A DNA stretch of 22,830 nt from Eubacterium sp. (GTDB lineage: Bacteria > Bacillota > Clostridia > Lachnospirales > Lachnospiraceae). Position numbers and translations under genes: made by a program. The stretch spans positions 1-22,830 of the forward strand of contig JALFIK010000130.1 in the NCBI GenBank assembly GCA_022776205.1, read 5' to 3'. This document shows, piece after piece, positions 16,085 to 22,830 of this stretch (position 1 is the first letter of the stretch; each line of letters opens with the position of its first letter). Below the pieces are notes generated by a model. That model saw only the letters and a program-made list of their open reading frames with translations, ran no database searches and had not been told where the DNA came from.

Positions 16085-16573
16085 TTAACAAACTCCTCTC
16101 CTTTCATTTATTTTACCCGGACTCCCTTGCAACAGACAAAAAAACATCCCCACACCGGTAAGACAAAACAGAATGTGTTCCCTGATCCACAGGCAGATTG
16201 TTCCATAGAAGCGGATCTCTCCGGTCACTTTGCCGGCAATGGCATTCCGGCGGATGACCGTGCAATCTTTTCCTACATTGGCATCCCCTTTCATGACAAA
16301 TTCCTCTCCCGGAAGAACTTCTACAATACGGTGGGTCACACAGACAGTTTGTCCCTGATAATCTGCATCAAATACTACGATATCCCCTTTCCGGTAAACA
16401 CTCTGTTTTTTGGCAAAAAGAAGGCTTCCCTCTTGAATTACCGGTTCCATACTGCCGGAAGTCTCAAGATAAAGTCCTGACCGTCCAATCACCGCCATGC
16501 CTGCCAGAAAGCAGATACCGCAGAAAAATCCACAAAAAATTCCCAGAATAAAAGATAAAAATATGCGATTCAT
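16085..16573 (-). CDS. SipW-like type I signal peptidase (Ser/His type)
   Basis: Membrane signal peptidase of 162 aa that would remove signal peptides from exported proteins. One N-terminal membrane segment (about residues 4-30) precedes the catalytic box ETSGSMEP with Ser41. Where typical bacterial enzymes have a catalytic Lys, this protein has CVTHRIVEV with His81, the arrangement of SipW and ER/archaeal-type enzymes. KGDAN (96-100) supplies the conserved Asp region. A second hydrophobic segment lies near 124-148, with a basic tail. No TasA or camelysin partner is in the window, so the substrate is unknown. The ribosome binding site is poor: the upstream bases read AAGATATAAT directly before ATG and may be part of a promoter. 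The frame is closed upstream with no better start. Confidence 0.83.
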   Translation of the reverse strand: MNRIFLSFILGIFCGFFCGICFLAGMAVIGRSGLYLETSGSMEPVIQEGSLLFAKKQSVYRKGDIVVFDADYQGQTVCVTHRIVEVLPGEEFVMKGDANVGKDCTVIRRNAIAGKVTGEIRFYGTICLWIREHILFCLTGVGMFFCLLQGSPGKINERRGVC

Positions 16574-16718
16574 ATTATATCTTATGACAGACCTTTTTCT
16601 ATAATGTATGGAAATACCGGAGAAATTCCATGTCTGCTTTCACATTGATGAAACGGATTCCATACAAACGTATACCGGCTTGCTGCTGTCCAAAAAAAGC
16701 CCAGCCCGAAGATAAAGT

Positions 16719-16764
16719 AAAAAAAGAAATCCGTCACATATCTGTTATGCGGACGAATTTCTTT
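16719..16764 (-). terminator. Rho-independent terminator of mltG
   Basis: A long stem (AAAGAAATTCGTC paired with GACGGATTTCTTT, extended by CGCATA with TATGTG after one bulged base) is followed on the minus strand by an unbroken T-tract at 16725-16719. It lies 14 nt after the mltG stop and separates mltG from the signal peptidase gene, which therefore needs its own promoter. Confidence 0.88.
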
Positions 16765-16777
16765 TATCATTGAAATT

Positions 16778-18070
16778 TTATTTATTTTTCTTTGTGTCTG
16801 TCGGACCGGTTTCTTTTTTAACCGCAGTCGTTGTGGAAGAAGCAGCAGCATGTTCCTCGTATGTTTTCGTATAAATATTGGATCCGTCATTCTTTGTCAC
16901 ATCCGTCTGGAAATACAGAAAATCATGTTGTTGCGGATTTAACACGCCATCGATGGCAGCAAGGCACGGATTACAGATCGGACCAGCAGGAAGTCCTGCA
17001 TTCTTATAGGTATTATACGGAGAATCAAACTCCAGATCCTTATATAACACCCTCTCCATACCATAGGCTCCCTTCGTGATCGCATAGACAACCGTGGAAT
17101 CAAACTGAAGTTTCATTCCCCGGGTAAGACGGTTATTGATCACCCCGGCAATCGTCGGATATTCCTTCGGATTCTCCGTCTCCTTCTGCACAAGAGACGC
17201 TCGAATCAGCACTTCCTCGACCGTCAGTCCCAGACTCTTCGCTTTATCCAGTCTTGCTGTATCAAACTTCTTGTCAAACTCGTCAAGCATCATGGATACA
17301 AGCTGATCTCCCGTCACCTTCTCTGGAAGATAGTACGTATCCGGATAGAGATATCCCTGCAGCTGATAATAAACCCTGGTTTTATCCGGGAATATCCCTT
17401 TATAATGACTGGTCTGCGCTGCCTTTGTAGCTGCCGTAAGAAATTCAGATGCCGGCATTACTTTCTCTTTCTCCAGTTTCTTTGCGATCATCTCTATAGA
17501 ATATCCTTCCGGAACCGTGAAAGCATTCTCTTTTTGTCCGTCCTGGGTGGCAAGTTCTTTAATCACCCGGGCAAGACTCATTCCTTTATTAAGTTCAAAA
17601 GTCCCGTACCGGATCTTTCCCTTATATTCGGAAAAATATAATTTCAGCAAAAACGCACTCTTATAACGAATCAGGCCTTTTTCTTTAAGGAGCTGCCCCA
17701 CATCCCGGGAAGTACTTCCCTTTTTGATCGTCACTTCCACTTCTTTCCCGGCAACGGACTTCTCCTGAAAATATTCCCTCGCAATCGGATAACCTGCTGC
17801 CACTGTCCCCGCCAGCAGAAATACAAGCAATAACCCCACAATTTTCCGTGCTCTGCGAGACTTTCGCTCCGGCTGTGCCTCTCCTGTTACCTGCCAGACC
17901 GTTTCTCCATCTTCCTCATCCTGACCCGAATATCTGCGTTTTCTGCTCGGCTCTTCCTGCGGCTTTTGGGGATCCGAAAGGGTTTCCTCCGGTTCTTCCA
18001 CATTTTCCATAAAATGTATTTCCAGCTTCCTTTCAAATCCGTCTTTCTCTACTTCATCTTCTTTTCGCAT
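16778..18070 (-). CDS. mltG: Endolytic transglycosylase MltG (YceG-like)
   Basis: Membrane-anchored lytic transglycosylase that cuts nascent glycan strands and is thought to end their elongation. At 430 aa it is longer than the E. coli enzyme because of an acidic cytoplasmic N-terminal region of about 75 residues. One membrane segment follows (about 77-98), then a LysM-like part near 112-175 and the YceG catalytic domain to about 400. Family blocks are LQGYLYPDTYYL (237-248), RASLVQKETE near 290-299, VINNRL near 310 and LPAGPICNP near 360. Two glutamates usual in the family (LEGYLFPDTY and ASxxEKE) are Gln here (Q238 and Q295). The second is the position taken as catalytic in E. coli, so activity is in doubt. 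I start at ATG 18070, 5 nt after GGAGG; the in-frame TTG at 18082 lies on the ribosome binding site itself. Confidence 0.9.
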   Translation of the reverse strand: MRKEDEVEKDGFERKLEIHFMENVEEPEETLSDPQKPQEEPSRKRRYSGQDEEDGETVWQVTGEAQPERKSRRARKIVGLLLVFLLAGTVAAGYPIAREYFQEKSVAGKEVEVTIKKGSTSRDVGQLLKEKGLIRYKSAFLLKLYFSEYKGKIRYGTFELNKGMSLARVIKELATQDGQKENAFTVPEGYSIEMIAKKLEKEKVMPASEFLTAATKAAQTSHYKGIFPDKTRVYYQLQGYLYPDTYYLPEKVTGDQLVSMMLDEFDKKFDTARLDKAKSLGLTVEEVLIRASLVQKETENPKEYPTIAGVINNRLTRGMKLQFDSTVVYAITKGAYGMERVLYKDLEFDSPYNTYKNAGLPAGPICNPCLAAIDGVLNPQQHDFLYFQTDVTKNDGSNIYTKTYEEHAAASSTTTAVKKETGPTDTKKNK

Positions 18071-18075
18071 TGTAT

Positions 18076-18080
18076 CCTCC
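18076..18080 (-). promoter_or_regulatory. Ribosome binding site fixing the mltG start
   Basis: GGAGG, then a 5-nt spacer ATACA, then ATG at 18070-18068. The four-codon extension to TTG would make the ribosome binding site itself coding and has no site of its own. Confidence 0.8.
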
Positions 18081-18093
18081 AAAACAGAAGTTC

Positions 18094-18122
18094 TTTACAA
18101 ATTTCTTCCCATATTCTATCAT
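18094..18122 (+). promoter_or_regulatory. Promoter of the GNAT gene
   Basis: Plus strand TTTACA (18094-18099), 17 bp, TATCAT (18117-18122). It lies in the 74-bp divergent gap shared with mltG. The mltG promoter itself is not clear; a TAGAAT on the minus strand here is a weak candidate. Confidence 0.62.
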
Positions 18123-18144
18123 AAAAACAAAAAGGATTTTCGAT

Positions 18145-18927
18145 ATGTTTACTCTTTATCTTATTATGGACAAAATACGGGCAAATAACATTACCCGTCA
18201 CTTTTTTTCAGACTATCCTAACTATACCATAAATTTTGTAATTTCTAAAGACTTTCCTGAAAAGAACACTTTCCCGGATTTTTCCCTGGCTGTCTGCGAT
18301 TGTGACCGGAATCTTTTAAAAGCACGACATGCCGGGATTCCTTCCATCGCCTTTTCCCATGAAAATAACCGGCACGAATCCCTTATGGGCACTCCCTGGC
18401 TCATTCTTGATCCGGAATCCATCACTCCTTTTTTTCTGGAAAAAGTATATCACAGATCTTTCCATCTTCCCCTTTCGGTTTTAGAGTCGGCCCGGTGTTT
18501 TTTACGGGAACTTACCATGAATGATTTTCCCGGTCTGTCTGTGCTTCAGGAAGAAAACAAAGACAATCCCTCAGGCTGTTTCTTTCCCGAAAACTGTCCT
18601 GACTGTAAACAGTTTCTCTCCGACTACATCAATCATCAGTATAATTTTTATGATTATGGTATCTACGGTATTTTTCTTAAAAACACAGAGGAATTTATCG
18701 GCATTGCCGGTTTTTCTCCTTGCGAAAACGGACAGACGCAGGTCGGTTATTCCATACAAAAAAGGTGGCAGAACCAGGGCTTTTCTTCCGAGATTCTTCC
18801 ACCTTTACTTGCTTTTGGAAAAAATGAATTGGGATTATCCCACATTGTTGCACGGATTCGTGAAGACAATATCTTCTCCATTCGGCTTGCCAGGAAATGC
18901 CATCTGGAAATTCTCCGATCTGACTGA
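18145..18927 (+). CDS. GNAT-family N-acetyltransferase with an extra N-terminal domain
   Basis: The only plus-strand gene, 260 aa. Residues about 117-255 form a GNAT fold: a RCFLRELTMNDFPGL start typical of RimJ/RimL-like GNATs, the IYGIFLKNTEEFIGIAGF strand pair, then VGYSIQKRWQNQGFSSE with the acetyl-CoA pyrophosphate loop (QNQGFS), and a last DNIFSIRLARK helix. Residues 1-110 are a separate small domain. AVCDCDRNLLKARHAGIPSI followed by LMGTPWLILDP resembles the C-terminal half of HAD-like phosphatases (name uncertain, inference), with no complete HAD active site. The substrate is unknown. The start is chosen at ATG 18145 because AAAGGA lies 8 nt upstream and the promoter just before; the frame stays open to 18070. 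It is convergent with queA, with a 27-bp gap and no clear terminator. Confidence 0.82.
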   Translation: MFTLYLIMDKIRANNITRHFFSDYPNYTINFVISKDFPEKNTFPDFSLAVCDCDRNLLKARHAGIPSIAFSHENNRHESLMGTPWLILDPESITPFFLEKVYHRSFHLPLSVLESARCFLRELTMNDFPGLSVLQEENKDNPSGCFFPENCPDCKQFLSDYINHQYNFYDYGIYGIFLKNTEEFIGIAGFSPCENGQTQVGYSIQKRWQNQGFSSEILPPLLAFGKNELGLSHIVARIREDNIFSIRLARKCHLEILRSD

Positions 18928-18954
18928 CTCATTTTTCTTCCATATGATATTTTG

Positions 18955-19983
18955 TTATTGAATTAGCATAGCATCTCCAAAGGAAAAGAAACGATATCGC
19001 TGTTTTACTGCTTCCTCGTAGGCTGCCATGATGTGGTCCTTTCCCGCCAAAGCGGATACGAGCATAAGCAGGGTCGACTCTGGAAGATGAAAATTTGTAA
19101 TCAGGCAGTCAATTGCCTTAAATTTATACCCCGGATAAATGAAAATATCCGTATTTCCGCAGTCTGCATGAATGATTCCCTTCTCATCTGCCACAGATTC
19201 CAGGGTTCTTGTACTCGTCGTTCCCACCGCAATAATTCGCCCACCGTTTTTTCGGGTTTCATTAATAATCTCTGCCGCTTCCTCTGACACATTGTAATAT
19301 TCAGAATGCATATGATGTTCCAGAACGTTTTCCACTTTAACCGGACGGAAAGTGCCAAGACCCACATGGAGAGTAACACGGGCAATTTTTACTCCCATAT
19401 CTTCAATCTGCCCAAGAAGTTCTTCCGTAAAATGAAGACCCGCCGTCGGTGCGGCAGCGGAACCCTCATATTTGGCATAAACTGTCTGATAGCGGTTCTT
19501 ATCCTTTAATTTATGTGTAATATAAGGCGGGAGAGGCATCTGTCCGAGACGATCGAGTACTTCTTCAAAAATACCTTCATATTCAAATTTTACAAGCCGG
19601 TTTCCGTCTTCAAGCACATCAATGATCTCGGCTTTCAGCTCCCCGTCCCCAAACACTACTCTCGTTCCCGGACGGCATTTCTTTCCCGGCTTTACCAGAG
19701 TCTCCCAGATATCGTTTTCCTTTCGTTTGAGCAAAAGAATCTCAATCTGCGCCCCGGTCTCTTCCTTAAGTCCGATTAGCCGGGCAGGAATAACTTTTGT
19801 ATCATTAATGACCAGGCAGTCTCCCGGATGGAGATAATCTGTAATATCATGGAAAATCCGGTGAGTTATCTCACCGGTTTCCTTGTCAAGCACCATTAAT
19901 CTCGAAGAAGAGCGATCCTCCAGAGGATCCTGGGCGATCAGCTCCTCCGGAAGATCAAAATTAAAATCACTGGTTTTCATCAT
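18955..19983 (-). CDS. queA: S-adenosylmethionine:tRNA ribosyltransferase-isomerase QueA
   Basis: Transfers and rearranges the ribose of SAM onto preQ1 at tRNA position 34 to make epoxyqueuosine, the second-to-last step of queuosine synthesis. At 342 aa it has the family length. Hallmarks are FDLPEELIAQDPLEDR at the N terminus, NDTKVIPARL near 60, YEGSAAAPTAGLHFT near 172 and HVGLGTFRPV near 207, with ITNFHLPESTLLMLVSA near the end. The first ATG overlaps the pheT stop as ATGA and is followed at once by a second ATG. No other queuosine genes (tgt, queC-F, queG) are in the window. The 3' end faces the GNAT gene. Confidence 0.96.
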   Translation of the reverse strand: MMKTSDFNFDLPEELIAQDPLEDRSSSRLMVLDKETGEITHRIFHDITDYLHPGDCLVINDTKVIPARLIGLKEETGAQIEILLLKRKENDIWETLVKPGKKCRPGTRVVFGDGELKAEIIDVLEDGNRLVKFEYEGIFEEVLDRLGQMPLPPYITHKLKDKNRYQTVYAKYEGSAAAPTAGLHFTEELLGQIEDMGVKIARVTLHVGLGTFRPVKVENVLEHHMHSEYYNVSEEAAEIINETRKNGGRIIAVGTTSTRTLESVADEKGIIHADCGNTDIFIYPGYKFKAIDCLITNFHLPESTLLMLVSALAGKDHIMAAYEEAVKQRYRFFSFGDAMLIQ

Positions 19984-22406
19984 GCTCTTAATTCCACTCC
20001 CATTTTATCCAGTTCCTTGAGGATTTTATCCACTACTTTGTTGATCTCAGCTGTTTCCAGACTTCTTTCCGGTGAGCGGAATACAAGGCTGAAGGCGACA
20101 GATTTATATCCCTCTTCAATCTGGGATCCCTCATAAACATCAAATAGCTGTATACTTTCCAGCAATTTTCCGCCTTTTTCTTTCATAACCTTTTCCACAC
20201 TTCCCACAAAGACATCTTTCTTCATGACAAGACTTAGATCTCTGTTAACAGCCGGGTATCTGGCAACGCCCTGATATTTTCTGTCAAAAGTTGCTTTTTG
20301 TGCGATAACCGGCAGATCAATGCCTGCGACATAAACTTCACATTTCATCTCATAGTTCGCACATACCTGTGGATGCACCTGTCCGATAAAGCCGGCATAT
20401 ACACCATCAACGTATACCAGTGCCTGTCTTCCCGGATGAAGGAATGGTTTTTCTTTCGACGGTTCAAATTCTACTTTACCGGAAAGACCGAGTTTTAAGA
20501 ACATTTCTTCCAGGACGCCTTTTAACAGGAAGAAATCGCATTCACCATACATACCCAGAGTCAGACGCTTCCTCTCATCTGGCAATTCCGTAAGCGGAAG
20601 AGCCTTCGGCAGATATACATTTCCAATCTCGTAAAGACGGACATTTTTATTTCTATGATTATAATTTCCTGCAAGGGAAGTTAAAATACCATTTAATTCA
20701 ATGGTTCTCATAATGCTGTAATCTTCTCCGAGAGGATTTGCAATCACGATTGCCTGACGAAGCGGATCATCCGCTCTAAGAAGCAGTTTGTCAAACACCT
20801 TCGGGCTCTCAAAGGAATAACACATTCCTCCGCTGAAACCATTCTGCTCTGCAATATTTCTTACCACATCCTCCACTCTCGCACTAAAGGATTTCTTACC
20901 GGCAGTTGCCTCACCGTGAGGAAGTGTTGTCGGAATATTGTCATAACCATAAAATCTTGCCACTTCCTCTGCCATATCCGCAGAACATCTTAAGTCCTGA
21001 CGGAAAGACGGAATCTGTAACAGACCGGTTTCTTCGTCATAACCAATTTCAAGACGATCAAAATATTCAAGCATCTGTTCCGGAGAAACATCGGTTCCCA
21101 GAAGTTTATTGTATTTTTCCGGTTCAAAAGGAATCGCGACATCTTCCACCGGATTTGGATAAACATCCACAACACCACCGACAACTTCTCCGGCCCCCAG
21201 TTCTTCCACGAGCTGACAGGCACGGTTCATGGCCTCGATGGCATTCTCCGGATCCAGGCCCTTTTCAAATTTTCCGGAAGCATCCGTACGAAGACCGATT
21301 CTCTTTGAGGACAGACGGATATTCGTTCCGTCAAAGGTAGCTGCTTCAAAAAGCATAGTTTTAATATCATCGGTGACCATGGAGTTCTCTCCGCCCATAA
21401 TACCGGCAATTCCAACTGGCCCTTCTGCATCATTGATCATCAGAACATCTTTGTCCAGTTTTCTTTCCTGTCCGTCAAGCGTTGTATAAACATCCCCGTC
21501 CTGTGCACGTTTTACAATAATTTTATTCCCTCTGATCTTGTCAAGATCATAAGCGTGCATTGGCTGTCCGTATTCTTCCATTACATAGTTTGTGATATCA
21601 ACAATATTATTGATCGGACGGATTCCCATGGCTGCCAGTCTTCTCTGCATCCATTCCGGTGACGGGGCAAGTTTAATATTTTTTACCACTCTTGCCGTAT
21701 ATCTTGGACAAAGCTCTGTATCCTGCACATCTACAGAAATATAATCTTCCACTTTTTCTTTATTACCCACTTCTTTTATCTGCGGCGGATAAAATGGTTT
21801 TCTAAATGTTGCTGCTGCCTCCCTTGCCATACCAATCATACTGAAGCAGTCCACACGATTTGAAGTGATTTCAAATTCCACTACGGCATCGTGAAGTCCC
21901 AGTGCCTCCACTGCATCGTCTCCCGGCTTTACACCCTTTTTCTCATCAAAAATGTAAATCCCGTTTTCCGGTGCTTCCGGATACATATCTCTCGAGCTTC
22001 CCAGTTCTTCGATAGAGCACATCATTCCATTTGAAGGAACTCCACGAAGTTTCCCTTTTTTAATCTTAATTCCCTTTTCCGGGTTTGGACTTCCGTCATG
22101 GCCTCCGGCAACTTTTCCGCCATCGAGCACAACCGGAACCAGTGCTCCCTTAAATACGTTTGGAGCACCCGTTACAATCTGAATCTCTTCTGTCCCGATG
22201 TTTACCTGGCAAACTACCAGTTTATCTGCATCCGGATGTTTCTCTATTTTTTCAATTCGTCCAACCACAATTTTTTCCAGATTTTTGTCCAGATACACTG
22301 CATTTTCCACATGGGAACCAGACAATGTCATTTTGTCCACATATTCCTGCACAGTGCAGTCCAAATCCGGGACATATGCTTTAATCCATGAAATTGGTGT
22401 ATTCAT
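19980..22406 (-). CDS. pheT: Phenylalanyl-tRNA synthetase beta subunit
   Basis: Charges tRNA-Phe as the beta chain of the alpha2-beta2 enzyme. At 808 aa it has the expected length. From the N terminus it has the SWIKAYVPDLD region, an EMAP-like tRNA-binding domain (about 40-150), the B3/B4 editing region, B5 and catalytic-like B6/B7 domains, and a C-terminal ferredoxin-fold anticodon-binding domain (about 715-808, beginning near QGVARYPAVNRDLSLVM). The start has AAAGGAG at a good distance. The usual partner pheS is not directly upstream: at least 424 bp of repeats and a MITE-like element intervene. The stop overlaps queA by 4 nt. Any promoter between 22407 and 22465 is weak (TATAGA or TATAAA with a poor -35). 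Confidence 0.97.
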   Translation of the reverse strand: MNTPISWIKAYVPDLDCTVQEYVDKMTLSGSHVENAVYLDKNLEKIVVGRIEKIEKHPDADKLVVCQVNIGTEEIQIVTGAPNVFKGALVPVVLDGGKVAGGHDGSPNPEKGIKIKKGKLRGVPSNGMMCSIEELGSSRDMYPEAPENGIYIFDEKKGVKPGDDAVEALGLHDAVVEFEITSNRVDCFSMIGMAREAAATFRKPFYPPQIKEVGNKEKVEDYISVDVQDTELCPRYTARVVKNIKLAPSPEWMQRRLAAMGIRPINNIVDITNYVMEEYGQPMHAYDLDKIRGNKIIVKRAQDGDVYTTLDGQERKLDKDVLMINDAEGPVGIAGIMGGENSMVTDDIKTMLFEAATFDGTNIRLSSKRIGLRTDASGKFEKGLDPENAIEAMNRACQLVEELGAGEVVGGVVDVYPNPVEDVAIPFEPEKYNKLLGTDVSPEQMLEYFDRLEIGYDEETGLLQIPSFRQDLRCSADMAEEVARFYGYDNIPTTLPHGEATAGKKSFSARVEDVVRNIAEQNGFSGGMCYSFESPKVFDKLLLRADDPLRQAIVIANPLGEDYSIMRTIELNGILTSLAGNYNHRNKNVRLYEIGNVYLPKALPLTELPDERKRLTLGMYGECDFFLLKGVLEEMFLKLGLSGKVEFEPSKEKPFLHPGRQALVYVDGVYAGFIGQVHPQVCANYEMKCEVYVAGIDLPVIAQKATFDRKYQGVARYPAVNRDLSLVMKKDVFVGSVEKVMKEKGGKLLESIQLFDVYEGSQIEEGYKSVAFSLVFRSPERSLETAEINKVVDKILKELDKMGVELRA

Positions 22407-22464
22407 TTTGATCTCCTTTATTTTTATATCTATAACGTTTACAGGTTTTTCTCACAGTCTCGTT

Positions 22465-22496
22465 GGGCTTCGCACCTTTTCGGCTCCCGCCGTGCT
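22465..22496. repeat. Diverged partial copy of the 66-bp repeat
   Basis: These 32 bp match unit positions 31-62 of the downstream 66-bp repeat with three mismatches. They end exactly at the left terminus of the MITE-like element. This places the element between this copy and the first full repeat. Confidence 0.75.
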
Positions 22497-22658
22497 GGTA
22501 TTATATTCCCTGATTATTTCGGAGAAAGACGACGGATGAATTCCTGCTCTGCAAGGCGGAGGATTGAGACGTAGCGGTTGCTACGCCGATTGACGACAAC
22601 GCCGCAGACAGGCATTCAGACTAGTATTTCTTCGGGATAATTCCGGGAATATAATACC
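22497..22658. mobile_element. MITE-like element, 162 bp, with 14-bp perfect terminal inverted repeats
   Basis: The ends GGTATTATATTCCC (22497-22510) and GGGAATATAATACC (22645-22658) are perfect inverted repeats. The interior is also an imperfect palindrome (GTAGC-GGTT-GCTAC at the centre, TGAAT/ATTCA and TCTGC/GCAGA arms further out), so the whole could fold into a long hairpin. No transposase is encoded; the longest frame inside is about 33 codons. CT flanks it on both sides and could be a 2-bp target duplication. The family is not recognised. Confidence 0.62.
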
Positions 22659-22661
22659 CTT

Positions 22662-22830
22662 TCTCGGCTCGCTTCGCTCCCCTCGATTTCCGGGCTTCCC
22701 ACCTTTTCGCCTCTCGCCGTGCTAAAATCTCGGCTCGCTTCGCTCCCCTCGATTTCCGGGCTTCCCACCTTTTCGCCTCTCGCCGTGCTTAAATCTCGGC
22801 TCGCTTCGCTCCCCTCGATTTCCGGGCTTC
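22662..22830. repeat. 66-bp tandem repeat array (at least 2.5 copies, cut by window end)
   Basis: Units run 22662-22727, 22728-22793 and 22794-22830 (partial). The first two differ by one base (position 63). The unit starts TCTCGGCTCGCTTCGCTCCC and ends CGCCGTGCT plus A/T. There are no unique spacers, so this is not a CRISPR. The length is a multiple of three and the minus strand is open in one frame as a 22-residue repeat (reading GSPEIEGSEASRD within it), but no start codon or ribosome binding site is seen. The full array extends beyond the window. Confidence 0.85.

Noticed and set aside
16070..16100. Rex operator near the nifJ distal promoter (TTGTTAAAAAATTGC)
   Set aside because: Only one half-site matches the clostridial Rex consensus; the second half is lost.
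16582..16890. 102-codon minus-strand frame between mltG and the signal peptidase
   Set aside because: It overlaps the mltG 3' end in another frame and runs through the mltG terminator hairpin; no ribosome binding site and no family resemblance.
18928..18954. Terminator between the convergent GNAT and queA genes
   Set aside because: No stable GC stem followed by a T-run on either strand in the 27-bp gap.
22497..22658. Small gene inside the MITE (about 33 codons, minus strand, starting MPVCGVVV)
   Set aside because: No ribosome binding site, located within the hairpin-forming element; more likely a by-product of the repeat sequence.
22662..22830. CRISPR array
   Set aside because: Units are directly adjacent 66-bp tandem repeats without variable spacers, and no cas gene is present.

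Overview
The window looks like a chromosomal segment of an anaerobic Firmicute of the class Clostridia, most likely Lachnospiraceae. The grounds are moderate GC content, strong AGGAGG-type ribosome binding sites, SigA promoters with TTGACA/TTTACA and TATAAT boxes at 17-bp spacing, a pyruvate:ferredoxin oxidoreductase, a SipW-like signal peptidase and GC-rich CGGCTCGCTTCGCTC-type intergenic repeats. The family is an inference; no rRNA or species marker is present. All genes but one are on the minus strand, so gene order below follows transcription from high to low coordinates.

Right end (22830 to 18955): a cluster of 66-bp tandem repeats interrupted by a 162-bp MITE-like element precedes pheT (phenylalanyl-tRNA synthetase beta chain), which overlaps queA (queuosine synthesis) by 4 nt. 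pheS is not visible. Next is the only plus-strand gene, a GNAT acetyltransferase with an unusual N-terminal domain. It is divergent from mltG (peptidoglycan lytic transglycosylase), which ends at a strong terminator. A SipW-like signal peptidase follows, then nifJ (PFOR) with two candidate promoters and its own terminator.

Middle (12356 to 4996): a gene-free stretch of about 615 bp holds the nifJ terminator, a second terminator closing a structured RNA-like segment, an AT-rich tract, a CodY-box-like motif, and the gltBD promoter with a perfect 12-bp palindrome. gltB-gltD encode NADPH glutamate synthase and end at a terminator whose G-U pairs only work on the minus-strand RNA. maf (house-cleaning nucleotide pyrophosphatase) follows with its own promoter.

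Left end (4906 to 1): a tightly coupled operon encodes a TrmB-type regulator, a divergent diaminopimelate-decarboxylase-like enzyme and a one-component regulator joining an excisionase-type HTH to a molybdate-binding-like domain. It is followed directly by modA-modB-modC (molybdate ABC transporter; modC cut by the window edge). modA has a consensus promoter (TTGACA, 17 bp, TATAAT) and four direct repeats at exactly 10-bp spacing over the transcription start, a good candidate operator for the neighbouring regulator.

Most of the content is conserved metabolism (nitrogen assimilation, pyruvate oxidation, translation, envelope). The points most worth a second look are the phased-repeat mod operator and its fused regulator, the Glu-to-Gln changes at two conserved sites of MltG, the MITE placed exactly at a repeat-unit boundary upstream of pheT, and the candidate RNA between the nifJ terminator and gltB. 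Start codons of nifJ, mltG and the GNAT gene were moved to internal Met codons on ribosome-binding-site and promoter evidence.
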